Made by a program: the position numbers and the translations under genes. Under the pieces are notes generated by a model. The model was not told the origin of the DNA, made no database searches, and was given only the letters and a program-made list of their open reading frames with translations. Positions 53,935 through 63,086 of a stretch of 64,000 nucleotides of DNA are shown here, piece by piece. Origin of the DNA: Companilactobacillus kimchii DSM 13961 = JCM 10707 (lineage in GTDB: Bacteria; Bacillota; Bacilli; Lactobacillales; Lactobacillaceae); assembly GCF_001435445.1 (NCBI RefSeq), contig NZ_AZDH01000006.1:62001-126000 (forward strand), given 5' to 3'. Numbering within the stretch: position 1 is the first letter of the stretch; every line of letters begins with the position of its first letter.

Positions 53935-54200
53935 TATTCTGCCAATCCTTCCTTTGTCATTGTTTCTGAGATAGCAGCAACTGCGTCAGCAGCGTCGTCA
54001 CCATCAGCAGTGATTGTAACATCAGCACCTTGGCCAACACCAAGTGACATAACACCCATGATTGACTTCAAGTTAACTGATTTGCCTGAAAATTCAATGT
54101 TGATATCTGAACTGAACTTGCTTGCTGCTTGTACTAGCATTGTAGCTGGACGTGCGTGGATACCTGTTTCTGCAATAATGTGAAATTCTTTCTTTTCCAT
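53934..54200 (-). CDS. ptsH: Phosphocarrier protein HPr
   Basis: 88 residues. Catalytic His15 in [18 protein letters not shown] and regulatory Ser46 in [23 protein letters not shown] are both present, so HPr can serve the PTS and, when phosphorylated on Ser46, act as the CcpA corepressor. First gene of the ptsHI operon. RBS GGTGAGG. Confidence 0.98.
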   Translation of the reverse strand: MEKKEFHIIAETGIHARPATMLVQAASKFSSDINIEFSGKSVNLKSIMGVMSLGVGQGADVTITADGDDAADAVAAISETMTKEGLAE

Positions 54201-54231
54201 AATTAATACCTCACCATATAATATAAAATTC

Positions 54232-54246
54232 TGTAGTTACACTACA
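54232..54246. promoter_or_regulatory. 15-bp palindrome in the ptsH leader
   Basis: TGTAGTTACACTACA, perfect inverted repeat about 30 nt before the ptsH start, next to a possible promoter (TTGTAG, 18 bp, TATTAT). It may be an operator or leader hairpin; the factor is unknown. Confidence 0.45.
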
Positions 54247-54334
54247 AATATTCACTAATTAATTTACCATTATCTCTAATTTTTCACAAGGGTTTTGATT
54301 AAAAAATAGCAAGATAAGTCAAGTGTGATAAGCC

Positions 54335-54373
54335 GTTTAACGCTTACAACCCCTGATGCTGAAAGCGTTTATA
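54335..54373. promoter_or_regulatory. Two cre-like sites in the ptsH-clpE intergenic region
   Basis: TGTAAGCGTTAAAC (reverse of 54335-54348) and TGAAAGCGTTTATA (54360-54373) each differ from the CcpA consensus TGWAARCGYTWWCW at one position. They lie upstream of the candidate ptsH -35 (TTGTGA, 54285-54290), which suits CcpA activation of ptsHI, and about 90 bp upstream of the clpE promoter. Confidence 0.65.
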
Positions 54374-54452
54374 TTACCAAACTTTTTCAATTAAATTTGA
54401 AAAAAATATTTTTTCCTTCTATTAAAAAGATTATTTTATAAAAATCTAAGAC

Positions 54453-54488
54453 TTAGCACTTGCATTAGTCGAGTGCTAATTATATACT
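54453..54488 (+). promoter_or_regulatory. clpE promoter with CIRCE operator
   Basis: TTAGCACTT (54453-54461), nine bases, GAGTGCTAA (54471-54479) matches the HrcA-binding CIRCE element with one mismatch. It overlaps the promoter -35 TTGCAT (54460-54465), 17 bp, -10 TATACT (54483-54488). HrcA would therefore directly repress clpE. No CtsR heptad repeat (GGTCAAA) was seen. Confidence 0.9.
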
Positions 54489-54526
54489 ACCGTTGTATCC
54501 TGTGCAAAAGGAAAGGTGGGGTGCGT

Positions 54527-56725
54527 ATGCTTTGTCAGAATTGTCATAAAAATGAAGCGACAATTCATTTGTACACTAGTGTTAATGGTCAACGAACAGA
54601 AATCAATCTCTGCCAAGACTGTTATCAAAAATTAAGAAATCAAGCTAACGAAGGTATGAATAATATGGCACAAAATCCATCTGGTGGATTTTCTAGTTTC
54701 GAAGACTTGTTTAACGCACTAAATGGTGCTCAACAACCTAATGCTTTCGAGCAACAAGGTCCTCAAACTCAAACTGGTGGCGGCAATGGTAATGGTCGCA
54801 GACCTAGAGGTAATGGAGTCTTAGATCAATATGGTGTCGATTTAACCGATCTCGCTAAAAAAGGTCAAATCGATCCTGTTATCGGTCGTGACAAGGAAAT
54901 AAACCGTGTAATTGAAATTTTAAATAGAAGAACTAAGAACAACCCTGTTCTAATTGGTGAAGCAGGTGTAGGTAAAACCGCTGTTGTCGAGGGTCTTGCA
55001 CAAAAGATTGTCGACGGCGATGTACCTGAAAAGTTACAAAATAAACACGTCGTACGTTTGGATGTAGTTTCATTAGTCCAAGGTACTGGTGTTCGTGGTC
55101 AATTTGAACAAAGAATGCAACAACTAATCAATGAATTGCAAAAGAATAAGGAAATTATTCTATTCATTGATGAAATTCATGAAATTGTTGGTGCTGGTAA
55201 CGCTGAAGGTGGCATGGATGCAGGTAACGTTTTGAAGCCTGCCCTAGCCCGTGGTGATCTGCAATTAGTCGGTGCTACTACTTTAAATGAGTATCGTACA
55301 ATTGAAAAAGATTCTGCCCTTGAACGTCGTCTCCAACCTGTTCAAGTAAATGAGCCAAGTGTTGATGAAACCATTCAAATTTTGAAGGGTATTCAACCAA
55401 AATATGAAGATTATCATCACGTTAAATTCTCAAGCAAAGCTATTCAATCCGCTGCTGAACTATCAGCTCGCTATATTCAGGATCGCTTTTTACCTGACAA
55501 GGCTATCGATTTAATTGATGAAGCCGGTTCTAAGAAGAATCTCCAAATCAATCATGTTGACATGGCTGACTTAGATAACAAGATCTCTGATGCTGAGGTC
55601 CAAAAGCAAGCTGCTCTTCGTAATGAAGATTATGAAAAAGCCGCTTACTATCGTGACCAAGTTACAAAGTTCCAAGAAATGAAAGATGGAGCTAAGAGCG
55701 AACCAGCTGATAATAATACTGTTACTGAAAAAGATATTCAAAAAGTTGTTGAAGAAAAAACTAATATTCCTGTTGGCGAACTTCAATCCAATGAACAAGC
55801 CCAATTGAAGAATTTGGAACCTGATTTGAAGTCACATATCATTGGCCAAGATAAGGCTGTTGGTGATGTAGCTAAAGCTATTCGTCGTAACAGAGTTGGT
55901 TTTAACAAATCTGGACGTCCAATTGGTTCCTTCCTATTCGTTGGTCCTACCGGTGTTGGTAAGACTGAACTTGCTAAACAATTAGCTCGTGAACTGTTCG
56001 GCTCTGAAGATTCAATGATCAGATTCGATATGTCTGAATACATGGAGAAACATTCAATTTCTAAGTTAATTGGTTCACCTCCAGGGTATGTTGGTTACGA
56101 AGAAGCTGGTCAATTGACTGAAAAGGTTCGTCGTAATCCATACAGTTTGGTTCTACTTGATGAAATTGAAAAGGCTCATCCCGATGTTATGCATATGTTC
56201 TTGCAAATCCTCGATGATGGACGTCTAACAGATTCACAAGGTAGAACAGTTAGTTTCAAAGATACTATCATCATCATGACTTCTAACGCTGGTCAAGGCT
56301 TACAAGAAGCTAATGTTGGTTTTGGTGCCGAAGCAACTGGAACAACTAATTCAGTTATGAGTAGACTTTCAGAATTCTTCAAACCAGAATTTCTTAACAG
56401 ATTTGATGGTATCGTTGAATTCAACTCTCTAACTAAAGATAACCTACTTAAGATTGTTGATTTGATGCTTGATGATACTAACAAGATGATTGCCGACCAA
56501 GGTCTAACCATCCATGTAACAAAGGATGCCAAGGATAAATTGGTCGACCTAGGTTACAATCCTAAGATGGGTGCTCGTCCACTCCGTCGTGTTATTGAAG
56601 AACAAATTGAAGACAAAGTTGCAGACTACTTCCTTGATCATTCAAAGGATAAGGATCTACAAGCAAGCATTGTCAAAGGTGAAATTAAAATTTCTAAGTA
56701 TAGTGCACCTGATACCGAAGAATAA
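54527..56725 (+). CDS. clpE: ATP-dependent Clp protease ATP-binding subunit ClpE
   Basis: HSP100 unfoldase of about 732 residues that feeds ClpP and disassembles aggregates. The N-terminal zinc finger CQNC-x22-CQDC marks ClpE. AAA-1: [13 protein letters not shown] (about 140) and [13 protein letters not shown]. The short UVR-containing coiled linker ([18 protein letters not shown]) follows. AAA-2: [12 protein letters not shown] (about 470), [13 protein letters not shown], then the C-terminal D2-small domain with [19 protein letters not shown] at 54527 with AAAGGTGGGG. HrcA/CIRCE regulated. Confidence 0.96.
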   Translation: MLCQNCHKNEATIHLYTSVNGQRTEINLCQDCYQKLRNQANEGMNNMAQNPSGGFSSFEDLFNALNGAQQPNAFEQQGPQTQTGGGNGNGRRPRGNGVLDQYGVDLTDLAKKGQIDPVIGRDKEINRVIEILNRRTKNNPVLIGEAGVGKTAVVEGLAQKIVDGDVPEKLQNKHVVRLDVVSLVQGTGVRGQFEQRMQQLINELQKNKEIILFIDEIHEIVGAGNAEGGMDAGNVLKPALARGDLQLVGATTLNEYRTIEKDSALERRLQPVQVNEPSVDETIQILKGIQPKYEDYHHVKFSSKAIQSAAELSARYIQDRFLPDKAIDLIDEAGSKKNLQINHVDMADLDNKISDAEVQKQAALRNEDYEKAAYYRDQVTKFQEMKDGAKSEPADNNTVTEKDIQKVVEEKTNIPVGELQSNEQAQLKNLEPDLKSHIIGQDKAVGDVAKAIRRNRVGFNKSGRPIGSFLFVGPTGVGKTELAKQLARELFGSEDSMIRFDMSEYMEKHSISKLIGSPPGYVGYEEAGQLTEKVRRNPYSLVLLDEIEKAHPDVMHMFLQILDDGRLTDSQGRTVSFKDTIIIMTSNAGQGLQEANVGFGAEATGTTNSVMSRLSEFFKPEFLNRFDGIVEFNSLTKDNLLKIVDLMLDDTNKMIADQGLTIHVTKDAKDKLVDLGYNPKMGARPLRRVIEEQIEDKVADYFLDHSKDKDLQASIVKGEIKISKYSAPDTEE

Positions 56726-56739
56726 TAGTGGTGCTTTCT

Positions 56740-56775
56740 AAATACAGATCCTAACAAGGTCTGTATTTTTTTTAT
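56740..56775 (+). terminator. Terminator of clpE
   Basis: ATACAGATCC-TAACAA-GGTCTGTAT followed by TTTTTTT. Confidence 0.85.
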
Positions 56776-56826
56776 ACACTCTACTCGTCACTAAAATAAA
56801 GAATTTTCTCAACCGACAATCTAAAA

Positions 56827-56865
56827 AACAAAAAGCACGCATCCAAAAGGATACATGCTTTTTGT
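56827..56865. terminator. Terminator of the nitroreductase gene
   Basis: AAAAAGCACGCATCC-AAAA-GGATACATGCTTTTT; functional on the minus strand for the nitroreductase gene. Confidence 0.8.
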
Positions 56866-56895
56866 TTCCAACACTAAATGGTGTTTTCCTACAGA

Positions 56896-57636
56896 TTAAT
56901 ATTTGGCTAACCCTCGTTTATTCAAAAATCTCTTCATATAATCTCTAGGATGCTTTTCTATACTTTTAATTGACGTATCAGCCCAAGTACGATTAGATTT
57001 TCTTCCTGATCTATTTTGATAATATGATCTTGTCTCTTCATTATAATCATCTATTATTTTTGATTCATCTTTAAAGTACTTATTAGTTGTATAAATACCA
57101 TCGAATGGAATTCTAGGTTTAAGGTCGTTTCTTTGATCAGGATGTCCAATCACAAGTCCAAAAACTGGGTAGGCATCATTGGGAATTTCTAATAATTTTG
57201 ATATTTCCTCAATACCATCCCTAACTCCACCGATATAACATGTACCTAATCCCATAGATTCGGCCGCAATCACCATATTTTGTGCCGCAATTGAAGCATC
57301 AACAGCACCAACAATCGTTGCGTCAACGTTCTCAATTGCTCGAGAGACATCTATTCCCAAGCGCTTGGACATTTCTTTATTACGATGTAAATCTGCAATG
57401 AAAATGAATAACTCGGGACTTTCCTTTATAAAAGGCTGATTACCAGCGTATTCAGCTATTTTTGATTTAATTTTATCATCCGTAATGCCGATAATTGAAT
57501 ACGATTGTTGATAACTGGCTGTTGCTGCTGACTGTGCGGCAGTTACTAGCTCTTTGATTTCATTTTGAGTTAATTTCTCTTCTGTAAAAGATCTAACGGA
57601 TACATGTTGATAAATAGTTTCTAAAGTTTGATTCAT
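56896..57636 (-). CDS. NfrA-like flavin nitroreductase / NADPH oxidoreductase
   Basis: 246-residue FMN enzyme of the nitroreductase family. N-terminal HVSVRSFTEEKLTQNEIKELVTAAQSAATASYQQSYSIIGI binds FMN (RSF), with AAQNMVIAAESMGLGTCYIGGVRDGIEEISKLL and FGLVIGHPDQRNDLKPRIPFDGI (about 175-197) typical of NfrA/YcnD-like members. ATG at 57636 with GGGAG; an upstream in-frame ATG before the SD is rejected. The neighbouring TetR gene and shared operators imply local control by an electrophile or drug. Confidence 0.88.
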   Translation of the reverse strand: MNQTLETIYQHVSVRSFTEEKLTQNEIKELVTAAQSAATASYQQSYSIIGITDDKIKSKIAEYAGNQPFIKESPELFIFIADLHRNKEMSKRLGIDVSRAIENVDATIVGAVDASIAAQNMVIAAESMGLGTCYIGGVRDGIEEISKLLEIPNDAYPVFGLVIGHPDQRNDLKPRIPFDGIYTTNKYFKDESKIIDDYNEETRSYYQNRSGRKSNRTWADTSIKSIEKHPRDYMKRFLNKRGLAKY

Positions 57637-57656
57637 AATATTAACTCCCATTTGCT

Positions 57657-57678
57657 TTTTGTAACAATTAGTACAAAA
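57657..57678. promoter_or_regulatory. TetR operator candidate before the nitroreductase gene
   Basis: 22-bp near-palindrome with outer arms TTTTGT/ACAAAA and core GTAACAATTAGTAC. The same sequence, one base shorter, precedes the tetR gene at 58337-58357. Confidence 0.65.
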
Positions 57679-57703
57679 TACTTAAAAATTAAAACAAACA
57701 AAG

Positions 57704-58291
57704 CTATGCAATGTTTGTCATTGTTGCTTGAACCATTTGCTCCGCCACTTTCTTATTACGAATCGTGGCATTTAGCGTCCTAAGACCATAATAACTACAC
57801 AATAAACTCTGTACCAAATCATTAACCGTTTTTTCAGATTCAATTTCATGAGACTCTATTCCCTCATTGACGATTTTTAAAAGAGTTTGTTCCAAAAATT
57901 TAGCATGAACATCGCCCCACTTTTGAACATCACTATCTGACTGAGATCTCTCCACTGAGGCCTTAATCAGAAAACAACCATTACTGTTTTTTTCAAAATC
58001 TCGATCCATTGACCAAGTAAATAAATTTTCAATTCGCTTTTTTACAGGGATTGGTTGAGTCAAAATATTCAATTGAACCGCCATCCATTGTTCGTGATAT
58101 TTCTTTAGAGTTCTTTTATATAAATCATGTTTGTTGCCAAAAGCATTGTATAAACTGCTTCGTCCTAAACCTGTTGCCTTACACAAATCATCGGTTGAAC
58201 TGGCTTCGTAGCCCTTCTCCCAAAAAACTTTCATTGCGTCTTCTATTACTTTATCTTGGTCAAATAATCGCGGTCTACCCGTCTGCTTCAA
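57704..58291 (-). CDS. TetR/AcrR family transcriptional regulator
   Basis: About 195 residues. Typical HTH MKQTGRPRLFDQDKVIEDAMKVFWEKGYEASSTDDLCKATGLGRSSLYNAFGNKHDLYKRTLKKY (DNA-binding domain), followed by an all-helical ligand domain with a TetR_C-like end. The TTG at 58291 has AAGGGGTG 7-14 nt upstream and is preferred over the TTG at 58309. It likely represses itself and the nitroreductase through the twin operators. Confidence 0.87.
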   Translation of the reverse strand: MKQTGRPRLFDQDKVIEDAMKVFWEKGYEASSTDDLCKATGLGRSSLYNAFGNKHDLYKRTLKKYHEQWMAVQLNILTQPIPVKKRIENLFTWSMDRDFEKNSNGCFLIKASVERSQSDSDVQKWGDVHAKFLEQTLLKIVNEGIESHEIESEKTVNDLVQSLLCSYYGLRTLNATIRNKKVAEQMVQATMTNIA

Positions 58292-58336
58292 CTTTTTCAC
58301 CCCTTGCAAAAACGATTATAAATTATATTCTAATAG

Positions 58337-58357
58337 TTTTGTAACGATTAGTCAAAA
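58337..58357. promoter_or_regulatory. TetR operator candidate before tetR
   Basis: TTTTGTAACGATTAGTCAAAA, matching the site at 57657-57678 at 20 of 21 aligned positions plus one missing base. It lies about 45 bp upstream of the tetR start. Confidence 0.65.
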
Positions 58358-58369
58358 ACTGAAATAATA

Positions 58370-58410
58370 AAAAAAGCGAGACTGGATACAATCCACTTGT
58401 CTCACTCTTT
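58370..58410 (-). terminator. Terminator of the PepSY lipoprotein gene
   Basis: Minus-strand GAGTGAGACAAGTGGATT...GTATCCAGTCTCGC stem followed by TTTTTTT. Confidence 0.75.
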
Positions 58411-58416
58411 TAAAAG

Positions 58417-58983
58417 TTAATCATTTTCAACTTTCAAAACTTTACCGCTCTGAGCATTGATTTTGACTTCTTTTTCTTGAGAACCATTTTTAACCTTAAC
58501 TTCCCAATAAGTGATTCCCAAATCTTTATCCAAATTAAATTCAGTACTGTCACCTTTTGCCGCATTTTCAGCTATTGTGGCCGCCTTTTTAACGCTAATC
58601 AATTTATTCAAATCCAAACTCTCATTCTTACGAGTAGTTTCATTCTGATCTTCTTCATCTAATTCTTCTTCAGAATTTTGAATTATCTTTTTATTTTTGG
58701 CATTAATTGTAACTTGATATTCCCTCAGTTCATCAATTCCTTCTACTTTATAGACAGGACCTCTAAATGATTTTTCTAATTCCAGAGAAGTGATATCCGT
58801 CTTAGGATATTTCTTTTGATAAATTTTAATGGCATCATTAGCACTAACTTTGATAGTATCTTTCAATACCTTCGTAGAACTAGTTTTATTTGATGCACTA
58901 CTAGTATTATTTGTGGAACAACCTACAAGTAAAACAAACATGAATATGGCGACAGTAATTGTTAAAAAACGTTTTTTCATCAT
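58417..58983 (-). CDS. PepSY-domain lipoprotein
   Basis: About 188 residues. Lipobox LLVGC in MMKKRFLTITVAIFMFVLLVGCSTNN, then two PepSY-like repeats: ISANDAIKIYQKKYPKTDITSLELEKSFRGPVYKVEGIDELREYQVTINAKNKKII and SVKKAATIAENAAKGDSTEFNLDKDLGITYWEVKVKNGSQEKEVKINAQSGKVLKV. PepSY modules often inhibit proteases or act in surface complexes. ATG at 58983 has GAGG with 5-nt spacing; an upstream extension of about 37 residues is rejected because it has no RBS and would bury the signal peptide. Confidence 0.85.
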   Translation of the reverse strand: MMKKRFLTITVAIFMFVLLVGCSTNNTSSASNKTSSTKVLKDTIKVSANDAIKIYQKKYPKTDITSLELEKSFRGPVYKVEGIDELREYQVTINAKNKKIIQNSEEELDEEDQNETTRKNESLDLNKLISVKKAATIAENAAKGDSTEFNLDKDLGITYWEVKVKNGSQEKEVKINAQSGKVLKVEND

Positions 58984-59131
58984 CGTATCCTCACTTTTTT
59001 GATTACTTTGTAAGTTAAGTATACTGAATTCATTTCTACATACACAACAAAAAGGAATAGGATTTTTAGATAACATTTTTAACCCAAAGTACAAATATTA
59101 CATCTTGGTTATGTAAATATCTGTATTGAAA

Positions 59132-60904
59132 TTATTTTACAACTGTCAACATTTCTTTCAAAAATGGTGCGATACTCTGTGATCCAAATTCAGCTTGCTT
59201 AATCTCCTGTAAGTAATCAAAAGTATGAGTCTGTGATTCCTGATAGGTTTCCTTAGCATTGCTCAAGAATTCTTGTTTTCCCGTGTTTAAATAATCGCAA
59301 ATGAATTCTAGTGACTGCATCTGATCAATGGCATTGTCCAACCAAGGTAACATTTCATCACGCAAATTCTTTTGCCCATTAACCTTAAAGTACAATGCAT
59401 CTTGTTTAATCTTAGTAAACTCATGTTTTAAATTATTAATCTCTTTTGGAGATGTTGTTTTCTCATCCATCTCTTCAATAAATTGACGCAATTTTGTATC
59501 TAAATTAGGTGACTCTAAATTGAGCTCAGGCATAGCTCCATTGAATTGCATATGTTGTGCTAAATTTTCCAAAGCCTTGGAACCTTTAGATGATTTAAAA
59601 GTTTGATTCTCAACATAATTAAAAGCATTATGTTCAATTTGACATTCAGTTTCACTGTCAGCCCAAATATTCCAAGAATAAGCCGCATTGATAAAAATTG
59701 CTGGTTTAGAGGCTTCTGATTGCATCATAGGATTCAACATGACGCCGTAGATTTTCTTACTATCTGCTTGAGCCTGTAAGTAATGCTTAGCGCCACCCAT
59801 AATCAAATTATTTCTAGAACCATCATTTACCGGCCAATTGATCCACAATTGTACTGGGCGATATTCTGCACCTTTGACTGTTAAATTATCTTTCAAAACA
59901 TTCAAAAACTCGTTCGAAACAACTCCAAATGTTTTTCCACCGGTAACTACCATATGAATATTCTTAGGTAAACCTGCATTCAAGTCACGTAAATCATAAT
60001 GTCCATTGTCCTTGGCTCCATCTGAATAATAGTAATACGGCACAAAAATCATATCTGTAACCAAATCAGGATAATTTCTCTTACGTTTCTTTAGGAAATT
60101 TGACATATCTTTCATCAACTTAATATAGTCATCATCCCCATGCTTAGGCCAAGGTGCATCATCCGCTAGAATACCAAATTCTCTGACACCAACTAACATT
60201 AATTGATCAAATTTTTTCTCAATAATTCTTAAATCACTAATATAATTCCGATCAAAACGGATTGGATCATGCATAAATGGATGAAGCGTCCAAACAAACT
60301 TGGTTTTAGTCTCATTACCAACTTGAGCCAATTTTTTAATTTTATTTAACCGCTTCTGGGGATAAAGTTCACGCCATTTTTCGTTGTGATAAGGATCATC
60401 TTTCGGCGCAAAGACATACTGTGTTAACTTCAAATCACTACCAAAACGCATTAAATTAATTCGATCGGCATCCGACCAAGGATTACCATAATAACCCTCA
60501 ATAAAGCCTCGATTTTTTACGTCTGCATAATCTCGTATTGCCAATTGTTGTACCTTAAGTCCTTGAGATTGTTTCAAAATCTGTCTCAGGGTAGCCAGTC
60601 CATAGAAAACAGCATCAGTATTGTCGCCAAATAATTGAATTTTGGATTCGGTAATCATTAGTTTATAACCGTCATAATGATGAGATGGATGTTTAGATAT
60701 TCGAATAATTATATTGATCATCTCAGCACTGATCTGCGTATTAGTTTCAAACCCAATTTGAAATTCCTTGAGTATTCCCAGCACCCTATTTTTAGTATAT
60801 TGATCCAAATTTTGATCCATTATCAGATTAACTTTAGGCAATAATGAAATAGTACCTTCGTCATAGACTAAATCCTGTGGAATTGGAAACAATTTATACT
60901 TCAT
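59132..60904 (-). CDS. GH84-family beta-N-acetylglucosaminidase (intracellular)
   Basis: 590 residues. N-terminal GH20b-like domain (about 1-120), then the GH84 TIM barrel: VKNRGFIEGYYGNPWSDADR (about 128), FGILADDAPWPKHGDDD with the catalytic Asp pair (about 245), and PVQLWINWPVNDGSRNNLIMGG (about 350). The C-terminal helical region is family-like. There is no signal peptide or anchor, so it probably acts in the cytosol on imported GlcNAc-containing substrates rather than on hyaluronan or O-GlcNAc outside. RBS GAGGGAG sits directly behind a terminator hairpin. Neighbours are a PucR-type regulator and a sugar ABC ATPase. Confidence 0.88.
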   Translation of the reverse strand: MKYKLFPIPQDLVYDEGTISLLPKVNLIMDQNLDQYTKNRVLGILKEFQIGFETNTQISAEMINIIIRISKHPSHHYDGYKLMITESKIQLFGDNTDAVFYGLATLRQILKQSQGLKVQQLAIRDYADVKNRGFIEGYYGNPWSDADRINLMRFGSDLKLTQYVFAPKDDPYHNEKWRELYPQKRLNKIKKLAQVGNETKTKFVWTLHPFMHDPIRFDRNYISDLRIIEKKFDQLMLVGVREFGILADDAPWPKHGDDDYIKLMKDMSNFLKKRKRNYPDLVTDMIFVPYYYYSDGAKDNGHYDLRDLNAGLPKNIHMVVTGGKTFGVVSNEFLNVLKDNLTVKGAEYRPVQLWINWPVNDGSRNNLIMGGAKHYLQAQADSKKIYGVMLNPMMQSEASKPAIFINAAYSWNIWADSETECQIEHNAFNYVENQTFKSSKGSKALENLAQHMQFNGAMPELNLESPNLDTKLRQFIEEMDEKTTSPKEINNLKHEFTKIKQDALYFKVNGQKNLRDEMLPWLDNAIDQMQSLEFICDYLNTGKQEFLSNAKETYQESQTHTFDYLQEIKQAEFGSQSIAPFLKEMLTVVK

Positions 60905-60916
60905 ATTATTTCTCCC

Positions 60917-60966
60917 TCAAAAAAAGGTTGACCAAAACATTATGTTTTGCCCAACCTTGCTTTTTT
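60917..60966 (-). terminator. Terminator/attenuator between the PucR-type gene and GH84
   Basis: Minus-strand AAGGTTG-GGCAAAACA-TAA-TGTTTTGGTCAACCTT followed by TTTTTTG, ending exactly where the GH84 RBS begins. The stop codon of the regulator lies at its upstream foot. Confidence 0.8.
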
Positions 60967-61822
60967 ACTTCAGTAACAAAAAGCATAAAACTAAATCATC
61001 ACGATCTTTCAAATCAAAACCGGTCTGTTCATGGAATTTCTCCATTCGATATAATAATGTATTTCGATGTAAAAAGAGCATCTTTGAAGTCTTAGCTAAA
61101 TTAGAATCACACTTGTACAAAGTATTGATCATTTGCGTAGTCTTAGAATCAATATTGATTTTGGTTTTTAATGACTTAAACATATCTGTATTTTTCAGAT
61201 TTTGTTCAATCAAAAAATCCAAAATAACAGTAGATAAATTATTAACTCTTTCTTTCATTTCTAGCGATTTATGAAATAATTGTCGTTCCATGTCAAAAAT
61301 ATTGGGGAGTTTATCATTGACTGGCCAAAACTGGCCAACATAAACATGACTTTTAGTATAGAAATCGGAATCTACTAACTCTATCATTCTTTGGACTTCG
61401 AGCTTGTCCATATTTGTATTGGTCTCTTTTTCAATCAATATTCCGGTATACTTGTTGATCCAGAAACTATCTACAACGTCATCAAACGTATCTTCAAATA
61501 CGCTCAACCACTCATTGGCTCGATCATCAGATTCCAACTTCTGTACTTCAAATTGGAGTACCCGAACATTAATTTTTTCGGCAGGAATTTTATCAGTCTC
61601 GTGAACTAAGAAATTCCACCATTGGTTATTAATGGATTTATTATTATTATCTTGACTGACAAGTGATAGGAGAAACTTCTCTCGGTTACTTAAATGATCT
61701 TTTTTGATTGTTACCCACTGTCCAGATATCAAGAAATTGTAATTATGGGGATCAGAACTAGGTTCTATAACTACTTTGGCATCTGGATACAATTCCAATA
61801 ATTTAGCAATACTTCCTAGCAT
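60965..61822 (-). CDS. PucR/CdaR-type transcriptional regulator
   Basis: 285 residues. The C-terminal HTH_30 (LYKCDSNLAKTSKMLFLHRNTLLYRMEKFHEQTGFDLKDRDDLVLCFLLLK) is diagnostic of the PucR/CdaR family. The N-terminal 200 residues are a divergent sensor region (MLGSIAKLLELYPDAKVVIEPSSD ...). Located between msmK and GH84, so a role in amino-sugar or oligosaccharide use is inferred from context. It begins 18 nt after the msmK stop. Confidence 0.85.
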   Translation of the reverse strand: MLGSIAKLLELYPDAKVVIEPSSDPHNYNFLISGQWVTIKKDHLSNREKFLLSLVSQDNNNKSINNQWWNFLVHETDKIPAEKINVRVLQFEVQKLESDDRANEWLSVFEDTFDDVVDSFWINKYTGILIEKETNTNMDKLEVQRMIELVDSDFYTKSHVYVGQFWPVNDKLPNIFDMERQLFHKSLEMKERVNNLSTVILDFLIEQNLKNTDMFKSLKTKINIDSKTTQMINTLYKCDSNLAKTSKMLFLHRNTLLYRMEKFHEQTGFDLKDRDDLVLCFLLLK

Positions 61823-61840
61823 ACATTTTAACCACCTATT

Positions 61841-62950
61841 TTAACGGATTGCGTCTGTGGTCTTTTCATCAAAGAAATGTGCTTTGTTTAAATCGAATGT
61901 CAAATGAACTTTATCACCTGGTTTGTGATAATCACGGGCATCAACAATAGCAACAAACTCTGTACCATCAACTCTTGAGTAAAGCATTGATGTAGCACCA
62001 AGTAATTCAGAAACCACAACTTCACTTTCAACTGTAGCTTCTGGGAATGTCTCTTCCATAGCACCTTCAGCGTGAATATCTTCTGGACGAATACCTAAAG
62101 TAACATCCTTATCGTCATATCCAGCTTCATCAAGAACCTTTGAACGACCTTCTGGAAGCTTCAATGTCAAGCCTTCGCTATCTGTAACGATACCATCTTT
62201 GTAGTGAACATCAAAGAAGTTCATTGAAGGTGAACCGATAAATCCGGCAACAAACTTGTTCTTAGGTGATTCGTATACTTCTTTAGGAGTACCGATTTGT
62301 TGAACTTCACCCATTGACATAACAACGATTCTGTCAGCCATTGTCATAGCTTCTGTTTGATCATGGGTAACATAAATTGTTGTTGTATGTAATTCTTGAT
62401 GCAATCTAGCAATTTCAGCACGCATGCTGACACGAAGTTTAGCATCCAAGTTTGATAGAGGTTCATCCATCAAGAAGATAGGTGCATCACGAACAATAGC
62501 TCTTCCTAAAGCAACACGTTGTCTTTGACCACCTGACAAAGCAGCAGGTTTTCTGTCTAGATATTCTGTTAGTCCTAGAACTTTAGCAGCATAGTCAACC
62601 TTCTCTTTGATCTTATCTTTGTCATATTTACGTAGTTTCAAACCAAAAGCCATGTTATCAAATACAGTCATATGTGGGTACAAAGCATAGTTCTGGAAAA
62701 CCATAGCGATGTTACGATCCTTAGGAGCCGTATCATTTTCATATTTACCATTGATGATCAACTCACCTTTAGTAATATCCTCTAGTCCAGCAATCATACG
62801 TAAAGTTGTTGACTTACCACAACCTGAAGGTCCGACGAAAACGATGAATTCCTTATCTTTAATGTGTAAGTCAAAATCTGAAACAGCGTAGTTATCTTCT
62901 TCAGCGTTGGCATATCTTTTATAAATGTGATTTAAATCAATCTCTACCAT
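61841..62950 (-). CDS. msmK: Sugar ABC transporter ATP-binding protein (MsmK/UgpC type)
   Basis: 369-residue CUT1-family ATPase that energises several oligosaccharide importers. Walker A GPSGCGKSTTLRMIAGLED (about 38), Q-loop MVFQNYALYPHMTV, signature LSGGQRQRVALGRAIV (about 139), Walker B FLMDEPLSNLDAKLR, switch His TIYVTHDQTEAMT, and a C-terminal OB/TOBE regulatory domain (about 240-369). No permease or binding-protein genes adjoin, so it is probably a shared ATPase. A cre site lies in its promoter spacer. Confidence 0.95.
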   Translation of the reverse strand: MVEIDLNHIYKRYANAEEDNYAVSDFDLHIKDKEFIVFVGPSGCGKSTTLRMIAGLEDITKGELIINGKYENDTAPKDRNIAMVFQNYALYPHMTVFDNMAFGLKLRKYDKDKIKEKVDYAAKVLGLTEYLDRKPAALSGGQRQRVALGRAIVRDAPIFLMDEPLSNLDAKLRVSMRAEIARLHQELHTTTIYVTHDQTEAMTMADRIVVMSMGEVQQIGTPKEVYESPKNKFVAGFIGSPSMNFFDVHYKDGIVTDSEGLTLKLPEGRSKVLDEAGYDDKDVTLGIRPEDIHAEGAMEETFPEATVESEVVVSELLGATSMLYSRVDGTEFVAIVDARDYHKPGDKVHLTFDLNKAHFFDEKTTDAIR

Positions 62951-63007
62951 AATTAAAACCTCTCAACTGTTAGTTATTAGTTTATCTTTAATTGATATGT
63001 CTATTGT

Positions 63008-63037
63008 ATTTTAAAAGCGCTTTCATTAATATTACAA
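63008..63037 (-). promoter_or_regulatory. msmK promoter with cre in the spacer
   Basis: -35 TTGTAA (63032-63037), 18 bp, -10 TAAAAT (63008-63013). The cre-like TGAAAGCGCTTTTA (63012-63025, one mismatch) lies between them, a position for strong CcpA repression. Confidence 0.75.
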
Positions 63038-63086
63038 ATCAACTAAAATCAATCAGTATTTTTGTACACTTTTACTAAAAACTCAA

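Noticed and set aside
58984-59094. N-terminal extension of the PepSY lipoprotein.
   Set aside because: It lacks an RBS and would place the lipoprotein signal inside the protein.
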